From Ruminococcaceae bacterium UBA5408 (GTDB lineage Bacteria; Bacillota; Clostridia; Oscillospirales; Acutalibacteraceae): a stretch of 13,440 bases of DNA. The notes under the pieces were generated by a model. The model did not search any database, was not told the origin of the DNA, and worked only from the letters and a program-made list of their open reading frames with translations. The stretch lies in assembly GCA_002407645.1 (NCBI GenBank), contig DHNU01000023.1, positions 12,442 through 25,881 on the forward strand, given 5' to 3'. Positions 1 to 6,887 of the stretch are shown here, in pieces (the stretch's first letter is position 1; the number at the start of each line of letters is the position of its first letter). The translations under genes were made by a program, and so were the position numbers.

Positions 1-1452
1 GCGGATTCTGTTAATGTATATACCGATTTAACATACACGGTAAAATCAGTCCCTGTTAAAGTCGGAGATAAAGTTTCCAAAGGTCAGGTTCTTTGCGAGC
101 TTGATTCAAAAGATTTAATCGATACTATCGCACAAAAGCAGTCTGCAATTAACATTAACTCAAAGCAGTCAGCTCAAAAAATCGAGGCATCTCAGAAAAA
201 ATACAATGACACAAAAAATAACGTGGACGCCGGACTTCACGAACAGCTAAACGCCGCACAGGAAAGGGTTGATACCTCAAAGAGTGCACTTGAAGACGCA
301 CAGAAAAAGCAGGCCGATGCCGAAAAGCACTTGAAGGAAAATTTAAATACACAGCTTATTGCGGCAAAACAGAGTGTTGAAAGTGCAAAAATCGCCCTTG
401 ACAGTGCGCAGTCAAAATATAATGATGTTAAAAAACACAAAAAGGACGACGACTACCCCGAAACCGACGATGTAGTCGATGAATTGTACCTTCGTCCCGC
501 AAGGGAAGCTTACAATACCGCAAAACTTAACTATGATACTGCACTTAAAAACCTTAACGCTTTAAACACTCAGGTAGATGAAGAACGTGAAAACCTTGCG
601 AAAGCGACACAAACAGCACAGGATAATTATAATAATGCCGTAAAATCGCTTAAAGCATTACAGGTGACAATTAATCAGGATTTAGAAAATACTCTTAAGG
701 GTATTGAAACGGATAAACTATTGTCAGACGATACCACAGCTAAAATGGAACTGCAGTCATTACAGGATAAATTAAGCAAATGCAAAGTGATTTCCCCTGT
801 GTCGGGTACGATTACCGCAGTATATGCCAAAAAAGGCTCACCGGCAAACGGACTTTTGTTTGTAATCGAGGATGTCGGCGCATTGAAGCTCACCGTTAAA
901 ATTAAAGAGTTTGATATTGCTAATGTTAAAGTCGGAATGCCCGCGACCATAACATCGAATTCAATAAACGGTAAAGAATTCAAGGGGCAGTTACAGAGCA
1001 TTTCACCCACAGCGGTAAAAGACCCCGAGGGCAAAACAGCAAGCAGTTCCACCGCTGAATTTGAAGCCGACGTTTTGGTTTTGGATGAAAATACGGGACT
1101 TCGCATAGGAATGAATGCAGACGCAAAAATAATCACTGAGAAAAAAGACGATGTTTTTTCCGTTACATATGACACCGTTACTACGGACGCACAGGGTAAA
1201 GATATAATCTACGCTGCGAAACCTTCAAAAGACGGAAAATATACTGCTCAGGCACTTCCCGTTAACTTAGGTATAGAAACCGACTCCGAAATTGAAATTT
1301 CGGGCGACGGCTTAAAAGACGGACTTCTGATTATTTCCGACAGTAAGAAAATAATACCCGGAATCACCTTTCAAACTAAAAATGCCAAACCCGCAGTTCC
1401 TGCCGCCGCAAACACACTAAAACATCCTGCAGTGGTAGGTGGGGAAAAATGA
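1..1452 (+). CDS. HlyD/MacA-like membrane-fusion (adaptor) protein, 5'-partial
   Basis: This is the adaptor subunit of a MacAB/YknXYZ-type ABC exporter. It would be anchored in the membrane, bridge the permease to the outside and help expel peptides or small molecules. The reading frame is open from base 1, so the true start, and probably a membrane anchor, lie upstream; 483 residues are visible. The first lipoyl half-motif is at visible residues about 18-40 (VKVGDKVSKGQVLCELD). A long alanine/lysine/glutamine-rich coiled coil fills about 41-255. The second lipoyl half follows at about 261-290 (ISPVSGTITAVYAKKGSPA), then a beta-barrel and a membrane-proximal domain to the end. The stop overlaps the ATPase start (ATGA), as expected for a translationally coupled operon. 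The family call is firm. The substrate cannot be inferred. Confidence 0.9.
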   Translation, partial: ADSVNVYTDLTYTVKSVPVKVGDKVSKGQVLCELDSKDLIDTIAQKQSAININSKQSAQKIEASQKKYNDTKNNVDAGLHEQLNAAQERVDTSKSALEDAQKKQADAEKHLKENLNTQLIAAKQSVESAKIALDSAQSKYNDVKKHKKDDDYPETDDVVDELYLRPAREAYNTAKLNYDTALKNLNALNTQVDEERENLAKATQTAQDNYNNAVKSLKALQVTINQDLENTLKGIETDKLLSDDTTAKMELQSLQDKLSKCKVISPVSGTITAVYAKKGSPANGLLFVIEDVGALKLTVKIKEFDIANVKVGMPATITSNSINGKEFKGQLQSISPTAVKDPEGKTASSSTAEFEADVLVLDENTGLRIGMNADAKIITEKKDDVFSVTYDTVTTDAQGKDIIYAAKPSKDGKYTAQALPVNLGIETDSEIEISGDGLKDGLLIISDSKKIIPGITFQTKNAKPAVPAAANTLKHPAVVGGEK

Positions 1453-2180
1453 GCCGTAAAAAAGTCATTGAAATGCGCGATATCGTTAAAACATTCTACT
1501 TAGGAACACCAAACGAACTTGAAATACTGCACGGAATAAATATCGATATTTACGACGGCGAATTTGTTTCGATAGTCGGTGCATCGGGTTCGGGTAAATC
1601 CACTTTAATGAATATAATCGGGGCACTGGACCGCCCCACTTCGGGTGAATATACTCTTGATGGAGTTCCGCTCAATAAAATGAACAGTAATGAACTTTCT
1701 CAGCTTAGGAACAGAAAAATAGGCTTTGTTTTCCAAACATTTAACCTTATACCTCGTTCAACAGCTCTTAATAACATTGAACTGCCTATGCTTTATGCAG
1801 GCATACCCCGTAAAAAAAGAGCGGAGCGAGCGGTGCAGCTTTTGGAGCAGGTTGAAATGTCAGAAAGGTCAAAACATATGCCGAACGAACTTTCCGGCGG
1901 TCAAAAGCAAAGGGTTGCCATTGCACGCGCCATGGCAAATGACCCTGCGATTATTTTAGCCGACGAACCTACCGGCGCTCTCGACAGTAAAACAGGCCGC
2001 CTTGTAATGGACTTATTCCATACCCTGCACGAAAAGCAAGGGAAAACAATCGTTCTTATAACACACAATAATGAACTTGCTAAAGAAACCGAAAGAATAA
2101 TTACAATTCATGACGGCAGAATTGTTGATGAAAAAGACGGTGGAGAAAATATGCGGGAGGTAAATCATGAGTCTGTTTGA
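1449..2180 (+). CDS. MacB/LolD-family ABC transporter ATP-binding protein
   Basis: This cytoplasmic ATPase powers the exporter formed with the flanking adaptor and permease. All nucleotide-binding motifs are present: Walker A GASGSGKST at residues 44-52, a Q-loop within VFQTFNL, signature LSGGQKQR from residue 148, Walker B IILADEPTGALD with catalytic Glu173, and H-loop His206 in ITHNN. At 243 residues it has the usual length for the LolD/MacB/YknY group, and the ADEPTGALD form of Walker B is typical of that group. The start is the ATG at 1449, which overlaps the upstream stop and has AGGTGGGG just before it. The 3' end overlaps the permease gene by 14 nt, so the three genes are one translationally coupled unit. 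Confidence 0.95.
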   Translation: MSRKKVIEMRDIVKTFYLGTPNELEILHGINIDIYDGEFVSIVGASGSGKSTLMNIIGALDRPTSGEYTLDGVPLNKMNSNELSQLRNRKIGFVFQTFNLIPRSTALNNIELPMLYAGIPRKKRAERAVQLLEQVEMSERSKHMPNELSGGQKQRVAIARAMANDPAIILADEPTGALDSKTGRLVMDLFHTLHEKQGKTIVLITHNNELAKETERIITIHDGRIVDEKDGGENMREVNHESV

Positions 2181-3405
2181 AAACATATCTCTCGCAATAC
2201 ACGGTCTTGTGGCTAACAAAATGCGCTCGCTTTTGACTATGCTCGGTATTATAATCGGTATCGGTTCGGTAATCGCCATTACATCGGTTGGCAATGCAAT
2301 GACAAATGAGGTTAACGAAACCATGACGAGTTTCGGAGTTACCAATATCAGCGTTATGCTTTCACCGAAAGATAAACAAAGTTACGCCGAATATGAAGAT
2401 GACGATATGTTTACCGACGAAGATATCGAAAAAATGAAAACTAAATTTTCCGACCAAATACGCGGTATCGGCTTGTCCAAAAATGCAGGCGGCGGAGAAA
2501 TCACTCATAAGCATAAAGATTATAAAGTAAATGTTTCAGGTGTAAACGAAGATTACGAAATTATTGATGACATCAACATATCTAAGGGAAGATTTATAAG
2601 CGAAAAAGACCGCATACGTTCAAAAAAAGTCGCAGTAATCTCGGAAAAACTCGCATCTTCGCTCTTTTCCGCGGTTCAAAACCCATTAGGCTCACAAATC
2701 AAGGTGGATTTAAACGATAAACTGGAAACATTTACGGTTATCGGAGTTTTTGAAGAGCCGGAAACATCCGCTTTAATTCAGCGCAACGATACACAAACGA
2801 CTTTTTACATTCCCGTAACTACCGCAAAGGAACTTGCAGACGAAAAAGACGGCTACGGCTCTTTTATGGTTAATGCAAAGCCGGGTACAAACTGCACTGC
2901 GCTGGCTTTGGATATTCAAAATTACTTTAATCAAGGAATATATGCCGCAAACAATCGATTTGAAGTTTACTCCGAGAGTCTTGAAAGCATGATATCCCAG
3001 GCACAGACAATGATGGGAACAATATCGCTTGCAATTGCAGTTATAGCGGGGATTTCCCTTTTGGTAGGCGGTATCGGAGTTATGAATATTATGCTGGTTT
3101 CCGTAACGGAACGCACGCGCGAAATCGGTGTCCGCAAAGCACTCGGCGCAAAAAACAGTGCTATCCGCGCACAGTTCATTGTCGAATCAATGATTATATG
3201 CTTAATCGGCGGAGTATTCGGAATACTCTTCGGTGCTGGTCTTGGAAGTATCGGCGGAATGCTTTTAAAACAGCCTGTATCCCCAACTTTAAGTTCGATT
3301 ACAGTAGCTGTCGGCTTTTCAATGGCAATCGGGATTTTCTTCGGATTTTACCCTGCAAACAAAGCCGCAAAGCTCGACCCGATAGAAGCACTTCGATACG
3401 AATAA
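2167..3405 (+). CDS. MacB-like FtsX-domain ABC permease
   Basis: This is the membrane subunit of the exporter; 412 residues is normal for the Gram-positive MacB/YknZ type. The first transmembrane helix is at about 16-38 (LLTMLGIIIGIGSVIAI). A large extracytoplasmic MacB-core domain follows at about 45-280. Three helices come at about 285-308, 338-362 and 378-398. The family hallmark around GGIGVMNIMLVSVTERTREI, followed by GVRKALGA, is intact, as is the C-terminal PANKAAKLDPIEALRYE. The start ATG has GGGAGG six bases upstream, inside the end of the ATPase gene. In B. subtilis the related YknWXYZ system protects against the SDP toxin. That precedent makes peptide export or toxin defence plausible here, but nothing in this sequence fixes the substrate. 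Confidence 0.93.
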   Translation: MSLFENISLAIHGLVANKMRSLLTMLGIIIGIGSVIAITSVGNAMTNEVNETMTSFGVTNISVMLSPKDKQSYAEYEDDDMFTDEDIEKMKTKFSDQIRGIGLSKNAGGGEITHKHKDYKVNVSGVNEDYEIIDDINISKGRFISEKDRIRSKKVAVISEKLASSLFSAVQNPLGSQIKVDLNDKLETFTVIGVFEEPETSALIQRNDTQTTFYIPVTTAKELADEKDGYGSFMVNAKPGTNCTALALDIQNYFNQGIYAANNRFEVYSESLESMISQAQTMMGTISLAIAVIAGISLLVGGIGVMNIMLVSVTERTREIGVRKALGAKNSAIRAQFIVESMIICLIGGVFGILFGAGLGSIGGMLLKQPVSPTLSSITVAVGFSMAIGIFFGFYPANKAAKLDPIEALRYE

Positions 3406-3414
3406 TAATAAAAA

Positions 3415-3463
3415 GCCGACACAATCGGCACTTTCGAAACGCCCGTTTATCGGGCGTTTCCTT
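3415..3463 (+). terminator. Rho-independent terminator of the exporter operon
   Basis: A 10-bp perfect stem, GAAACGCCCG (3436-3445) with CGGGCGTTTC (3451-3460), closes a five-base TTTAT loop and is followed by CTTATTT. A smaller 5-bp hairpin, GCCGA/TCGGC, sits just upstream at 3415-3429. The pair lies 10 bases after the permease stop and separates the exporter operon from the accessory block. Confidence 0.85.
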
Positions 3464-3495
3464 ATTTAATATAGTTACCAAAAAGAAATTAAGTG

Positions 3496-3523
3496 TTGAC
3501 TCAAAAAATATAAGTGTTATAAT
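3496..3523 (+). promoter_or_regulatory. Sigma-A-type extended -10 promoter of the toxin-like gene
   Basis: TTGACT (3496-3501) is 16 bases from TATAAT (3518-3523). A TG dinucleotide at 3515-3516 gives an extended -10 (TGtTATAAT). Transcription would begin near 3530 and leave an untranslated leader of about 120 nt before the TTG start at 3652. That leader also holds an orphan AGGAGG at 3561-3566. Confidence 0.8.
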
Positions 3524-3651
3524 TGTAGTATAGAATTTCTTGTTTGCAATTATTTAAGGAAGGAGGCAAAATAGATTATTATGCAAATGAGATAATATTT
3601 TTCTTTTATGTCCGATTATATTTTATAGTGAACATTAAAGGAGATTTAAAA

Positions 3652-4560
3652 TTGAAAAAAAGCTTAAAGAAAATGGTAAGTTTAGTTCTTGTTCTTGCAT
3701 TGTCCTTTACAATTTGTGTGCCTGCTTTTGCAACGGAAAAAACAAAAATATCGGATTATAGTAGTAATGATACATCAATAAATGATTTTTCAAACCTTTA
3801 CGAAATGCTTAACGATAAACAATTCGTAAAACAACAGGAAAATAAAATTAATAAAGAATTAGGTATTAATCAGCAGGATGTTCAGCAGTATAGAGACTGG
3901 CTTAACAATTCTCAAGAATCAGGATATTTTAAATCTGATTCTAAAGGTCATATCGTTATAAGTCCTGAAGCTGAAAACTTAATCCCCACAGGATTGAAAA
4001 AAGAATATGTTTCTCGTCTCGACTCTTTAAATAAGCTTATTGATATAGGAATATATTCATTCAATGAGGAATCTGGTATCGTATCTCATGCTTTAGAATG
4101 CATCAAAGACCCTTCAATAATGAAGGACTGTAGTACAGACACGCAATTTACGTATAATCTAATATATGCAACTAATGAAGATTTAGATTTAGGTTGGCAA
4201 GTACACCAAAATTTTCAAGAGATAAAGAATATATATAGAAATGTAGCAACATATCCTGCAGCAGTTGCATATTGGGTTAATAAAGTAAGAAAAAATGGAG
4301 ATTGGGACTATAAGGTAAAAGATATTTTTAAACATAATAAAACTTATTGGTGCAAATACGGTCCTGGAGGCAGCAGTCGTGGTTACCGCAATGGGGAATG
4401 GATTGGAAATTACAACTATGGATACACCGGACACCTTTTGTTTAATTTAGATGTTCTACATGTTGGAAGTTCCGCAGTTGGAGGAGGTCCCGAAAAAGAT
4501 AAGCATGATTGGCCTGCAATAGATTCAGGCTATAACCATTCGGGAACTATAGAGTGGTAA
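3652..4560 (+). CDS. Sec-secreted protein with C-terminal polymorphic toxin type 44-like domain
   Basis: The start is TTG 3652: AAAGGAG (3637-3643) is 8 nt upstream, and the product then begins with a textbook signal peptide. That peptide has a lysine-rich n-region, hydrophobic SLVLVLALSFTICVP, and likely cleavage after AFA at residue 27. The frame is open further upstream without a good start. The 302-residue precursor has a polar, helix-rich middle region that I do not recognise. A C-terminal domain begins near residue 198 and carries GDWDYK (216-221), GNYNYGYTGH (252-261) and DWPAIDSGYNH (286-296). That order resembles, from memory, the polymorphic toxin type 44 (Ntox44) family, predicted to be a toxin effector in Gram-positive secreted toxins. 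The match was not tested by a profile search. The next gene starts 16 nt after the stop, so the pair is co-transcribed. Base composition is more AT-rich than the flanking genes, suggesting acquisition. Confidence 0.62.
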   Translation: MKKSLKKMVSLVLVLALSFTICVPAFATEKTKISDYSSNDTSINDFSNLYEMLNDKQFVKQQENKINKELGINQQDVQQYRDWLNNSQESGYFKSDSKGHIVISPEAENLIPTGLKKEYVSRLDSLNKLIDIGIYSFNEESGIVSHALECIKDPSIMKDCSTDTQFTYNLIYATNEDLDLGWQVHQNFQEIKNIYRNVATYPAAVAYWVNKVRKNGDWDYKVKDIFKHNKTYWCKYGPGGSSRGYRNGEWIGNYNYGYTGHLLFNLDVLHVGSSAVGGGPEKDKHDWPAIDSGYNHSGTIEW

Positions 4561-4576
4561 TAAAAGGAGTTTTTGT

Positions 4577-5221
4577 ATGGCTTCAAAGCACTCAAAATTA
4601 GGTGTGTTTTTATTTGTAAATGCAATAATCTGTATAGTCTTAAAGCTTTTAATTTCATATCTGTTTCCGCTTTCACGTTTATTGCTTTTATTTTTGATAG
4701 TCCCGATAACAGTAATTGTATTAATTATATATTTAATAAAAAATCGCACGAATTTACTAAATAAAAAAGTTTTCACTTGTTGGATTGTTGCCATATCAGC
4801 CTTGGTATTTACATTTCTTCCGATTGACAGGCAGCTTGAAATTGCAAGATTTTATGTATCAAAGCCTTTATATAATTCCGCTGTACATGATGTTGAGGAA
4901 GAACTCTTAAAATCTGAGGATACCACCTATATTACCGGAGAACCCCATACTGAAAGATATAAATTAAAATTTCCTTATTCATTGTTAACTCCCGGTATTG
5001 GAGAAGTTTCCTATATGAAAAAAGGTAATATAGTTGTAATTTCGTTTCCCGTATCATCTTCTCTTTCTATTACGAGGGACTTTGTCTATTTTTCAAGTGA
5101 GAAGGCAAAAACAATGTTTGAGGGATATTATGATAGAATGGAAAATTTTGATTCCCATTGGGCATATGTTTTTGATTGGGGCAATGGAAATGGAATGGAG
5201 CCCGTAGACCCAAATATTTAG
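4577..5221 (+). CDS. Three-helix membrane protein with external C-terminal domain; candidate immunity protein
   Basis: I do not recognise the family of this 214-residue protein. Three hydrophobic segments are clear at about 8-30, 34-54 and 65-82. The basic loop KNRTNLLNKK after the second helix predicts N-in topology, so the 130-residue C-terminal domain would lie outside the membrane. That domain is mixed alpha/beta in character, with the segment NIVVISFPVSSSLSITRDF and an acidic, Gly/Asn-rich tail ending GNGNGMEPVDPNI. The start ATG has AAAAGGAG (4562-4569) seven bases upstream. It directly follows the secreted toxin-like gene at a 16-nt gap, the position in which immunity genes usually sit. 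An external domain facing a secreted partner fits that role, but the assignment rests on context only. Confidence 0.6.
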   Translation: MASKHSKLGVFLFVNAIICIVLKLLISYLFPLSRLLLLFLIVPITVIVLIIYLIKNRTNLLNKKVFTCWIVAISALVFTFLPIDRQLEIARFYVSKPLYNSAVHDVEEELLKSEDTTYITGEPHTERYKLKFPYSLLTPGIGEVSYMKKGNIVVISFPVSSSLSITRDFVYFSSEKAKTMFEGYYDRMENFDSHWAYVFDWGNGNGMEPVDPNI

Positions 5222-5374
5222 TATCGTTTAAATACAAAAAAACGCAATGTTTCCCTTGTTACAAAGAAGTAAAATATTCTACTTTGATTATTTTCAAACT
5301 AAATTAGTGTGGAAGTTTGGAAAATCGGGTACTCGAATATGTGACAATGATACTATAATTTCAGGAGGTATGTG

Positions 5375-5586
5375 GTGAAAAGCAAAGGCAAATATGATTT
5401 TTGGGTTAAATGCATTGCTTCTATAAATGCATTGCTTCTATAATTTTTATTGTTATATTATATCTCCCATATGAGATGTACATTACACGATTTATCGGAA
5501 TGATAATATTTACTGTCTTATTTTGGAGAAAACAGCTAAAGAATCTATTGTTTAAGCATAATGATAATGATGAAGACAAAAAATAG
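5375..5586 (+). pseudogene. Small two-helix membrane protein gene, frameshifted by a 17-bp tandem duplication
   Basis: Reading from GTG 5375, six bases after AGGAGG (5363-5368), gives only 22 codons before TAA at 5441-5443. The cause is an exact 17-bp tandem duplication, AAATGCATTGCTTCTAT, at 5408-5424 and 5425-5441. With one copy removed the frame runs on to TAG at 5584-5586 and encodes 64 residues. These align without gaps, at an offset of two, to the intact 67-residue protein that follows. Shared blocks include CIASII, PY(E/D)xYI, IIF and a basic KH near the end. The ancestral product was therefore a short protein with two membrane helices (about 12-27 and 32-48) and a charged tail. Its function is unknown; its place after the toxin-like pair suggests an accessory or immunity-related role. 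Reversal by slippage between the repeats is conceivable. Confidence 0.8.
5408..5441 (+). repeat. 17-bp perfect tandem duplication
   Basis: Two adjacent identical copies of AAATGCATTGCTTCTAT are present, and the period-17 identity extends one base to the left and two to the right (5407-5443). Seventeen is not a multiple of three, so the duplication shifts the reading frame of the small membrane gene that contains it. Confidence 0.97.
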
Positions 5587-5610
5587 TATTCATTAGGAGG
5601 TATGTGGTAA

Positions 5611-5814
5611 TTGAAATCTATAAAAGAATATATTGATTATCCTATACTTCCATGTATTGCATCTATTATTGGTTTCTTGTTATTTTTTGTACCATACGAT
5701 TGGTATATTTATAAGGCTGTAAGTATAATAATTTTTAATTTAATAGTATTCCGACACGAGATTAAGGATTTTTATTTAAAACACAAAAAAGATGATGAAC
5801 ATCTGAAAAAATAA
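5611..5814 (+). CDS. Small two-helix membrane protein (67 aa), intact paralogue of the preceding pseudogene
   Basis: This is a short membrane protein with two hydrophobic segments at about 13-28 and 32-48 and a strongly charged tail ending KHKKDDEHLKK, which predicts a cytoplasmic C-terminus. The TTG start is chosen because AGGAGG (5595-5600) lies 10 nt upstream and because the product then aligns from its second residue with the repaired pseudogene upstream. The 14-bp leader AGGAGGTATGTGGT is identical before both copies (5363-5376 and 5595-5608), so gene and ribosome-binding site were duplicated together. An ATG inside this leader (5602) is followed by a stop after two codons and is not the start. 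The family is not recognised. It is the last gene of the accessory block, before a terminator shared with the convergent degV gene. Confidence 0.75.
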   Translation: MKSIKEYIDYPILPCIASIIGFLLFFVPYDWYIYKAVSIIIFNLIVFRHEIKDFYLKHKKDDEHLKK

Positions 5815-5824
5815 TAAATATCAA

Positions 5825-5858
5825 AACAAAAAGAACAGAGTGCAAAAACTCTGTCCTT
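5825..5858. terminator. Terminator between convergent genes, strongest on the minus strand
   Basis: A 7-bp stem, ACAGAGT (5835-5841) with ACTCTGT (5848-5854), has a six-base loop. On the minus strand it is followed by a T-rich run (TCTTTTTGTTTTG) and lies just after the degV stop. On the plus strand the following CCTTAATTTATTT is weaker, so use for the accessory block is possible but less certain. Confidence 0.75.
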
Positions 5859-5865
5859 AATTTAT

Positions 5866-6705
5866 TTAAAATCCAACTAAAATTCCGCCGCTTTCCGTAT
5901 AAAAGCTTGTAAGCCCGCGGGTTTCCATTACAGTAATATTTTTCGTAAGACAAACATGGGTAATGAGTTCCTTTAACCGCTGTGCACCGACGGGATTGTT
6001 GCAGTGGCTTATTACAACGGGTAAACCTGCCATATTTTTCATTTTTGCCATAAGCTCCGCTATTACGGATAATGCGCGATTTTCTCCGCGCGGCTTTTGC
6101 AAAACTTTGATTTCACCTTCGGGTGTGTTTGATGCAACCGCTCTGATACCAAGTGAATTTGCAAGTATTCCCGCTACCTTTGACATTCTTCCCGTTTTTA
6201 TCAGATTGTCATAAGAGCCAAGCGCAAAAAGAAGATGCAGAGTTCTTGTATATGCCTGTGCTTTGTCGACAACTTCGTCAAAGTTCAAGCCTTCACTGAT
6301 AAGTTCAGCTAATTTGCGCAAAATAAGCACTATCCCCCCAGCCGTTGAGTGCGAATCTATAACATGTATTCTTTTTTGAGGGAACTCTTCAAGCACCATT
6401 TTTTTTGCCACAACCGCGCTGTTAAAAGTACCGCTTAACGCGCTTGTCATCGTTACAGCTATTGATTGGTCGCATTTTCTGAACTCCTGCGCCCATTCTT
6501 CGGGTGACGGACAGGCGGAGGAAGACGCCCCCTTAAATCTTTTCATATGCGAAAGCATTTCATTTACATCTAAATTTTGATTATCTGTGTATTCTGTTTC
6601 TCCTACCCTAATTTTAAGCGGCACGGCTGCAAAATTAAAATTATAATTTTCAAATTCTTCACTGCTTAAATCGCATGAACTGTCGGAAAAAATCCCCCAA
6701 GTCAT
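5866..6705 (-). CDS. DegV/FakB-family fatty-acid-binding protein
   Basis: DegV-fold proteins bind a single fatty acid and, as FakB, present it to the kinase FakA for phosphorylation, feeding exogenous fatty acids into phospholipid synthesis. The N-terminal SDSSCDLS motif, SSACPSPEEW, TSALSGTFNSAV, DSHSTAGG, LIKTGRMSKVAG and the C-terminal SHCNNPVGA are all family landmarks in the expected order. At 279 residues the length is normal. ATG 6705 is preferred over GTG 6711 because the spacing from GGGG upstream is better and family members normally start a few residues before the DS motif. The usual C-terminal His-x-GPG element is altered here (YTESGGILVGF). It is a single minus-strand gene with its own terminator. 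No fakA-like kinase is in the window, so which kinase it serves is open. Confidence 0.9.
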   Translation of the reverse strand: MTWGIFSDSSCDLSSEEFENYNFNFAAVPLKIRVGETEYTDNQNLDVNEMLSHMKRFKGASSSACPSPEEWAQEFRKCDQSIAVTMTSALSGTFNSAVVAKKMVLEEFPQKRIHVIDSHSTAGGIVLILRKLAELISEGLNFDEVVDKAQAYTRTLHLLFALGSYDNLIKTGRMSKVAGILANSLGIRAVASNTPEGEIKVLQKPRGENRALSVIAELMAKMKNMAGLPVVISHCNNPVGAQRLKELITHVCLTKNITVMETRGLTSFYTESGGILVGF

Positions 6706-6819
6706 AAGCACGCCCCATATATCAATTTTACATAGTTTTCAATACTACTTATTATTATTTATATTATCACATAATGCATTTGAATAAAATCATATTGGGA
6801 ATTAACTAAATCTTAACAA

Positions 6820-6848
6820 TTGCAAAACTATTATATTAAGATTATAAT
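6820..6848 (+). promoter_or_regulatory. Promoter of the ywlG-like gene
   Basis: TTGCAA (6820-6825) is 17 bases from TATAAT (6843-6848), about 40 bases before the ATG at 6888. The -10 is perfect and the -35 matches four of six consensus bases. The divergent degV promoter must lie in the same 180-bp gap, but I could not place it with confidence. Confidence 0.6.
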
Positions 6849-6887
6849 ATTTGTCAAAATGTTAAAAATATAAACGGAGCTGATATA

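Noticed and set aside
675..1175. 166-codon minus-strand open frame inside the adaptor gene
   Set aside because: It mirrors the lipoyl and beta-barrel coding sequence and shows no independent start signals or known motifs.
3198..3533. Plus-strand open frame overlapping the permease end, terminator and toxin promoter
   Set aside because: It runs through a clear terminator hairpin and promoter in a frame shifted from the permease, and its product is arginine- and serine-rich without any domain.
5354..5359. TATAAT as a promoter for the small membrane genes
   Set aside because: Transcription would begin at about the AGGAGG, leaving no usable ribosome-binding site, and no -35 element is found at 16-18 bases upstream.
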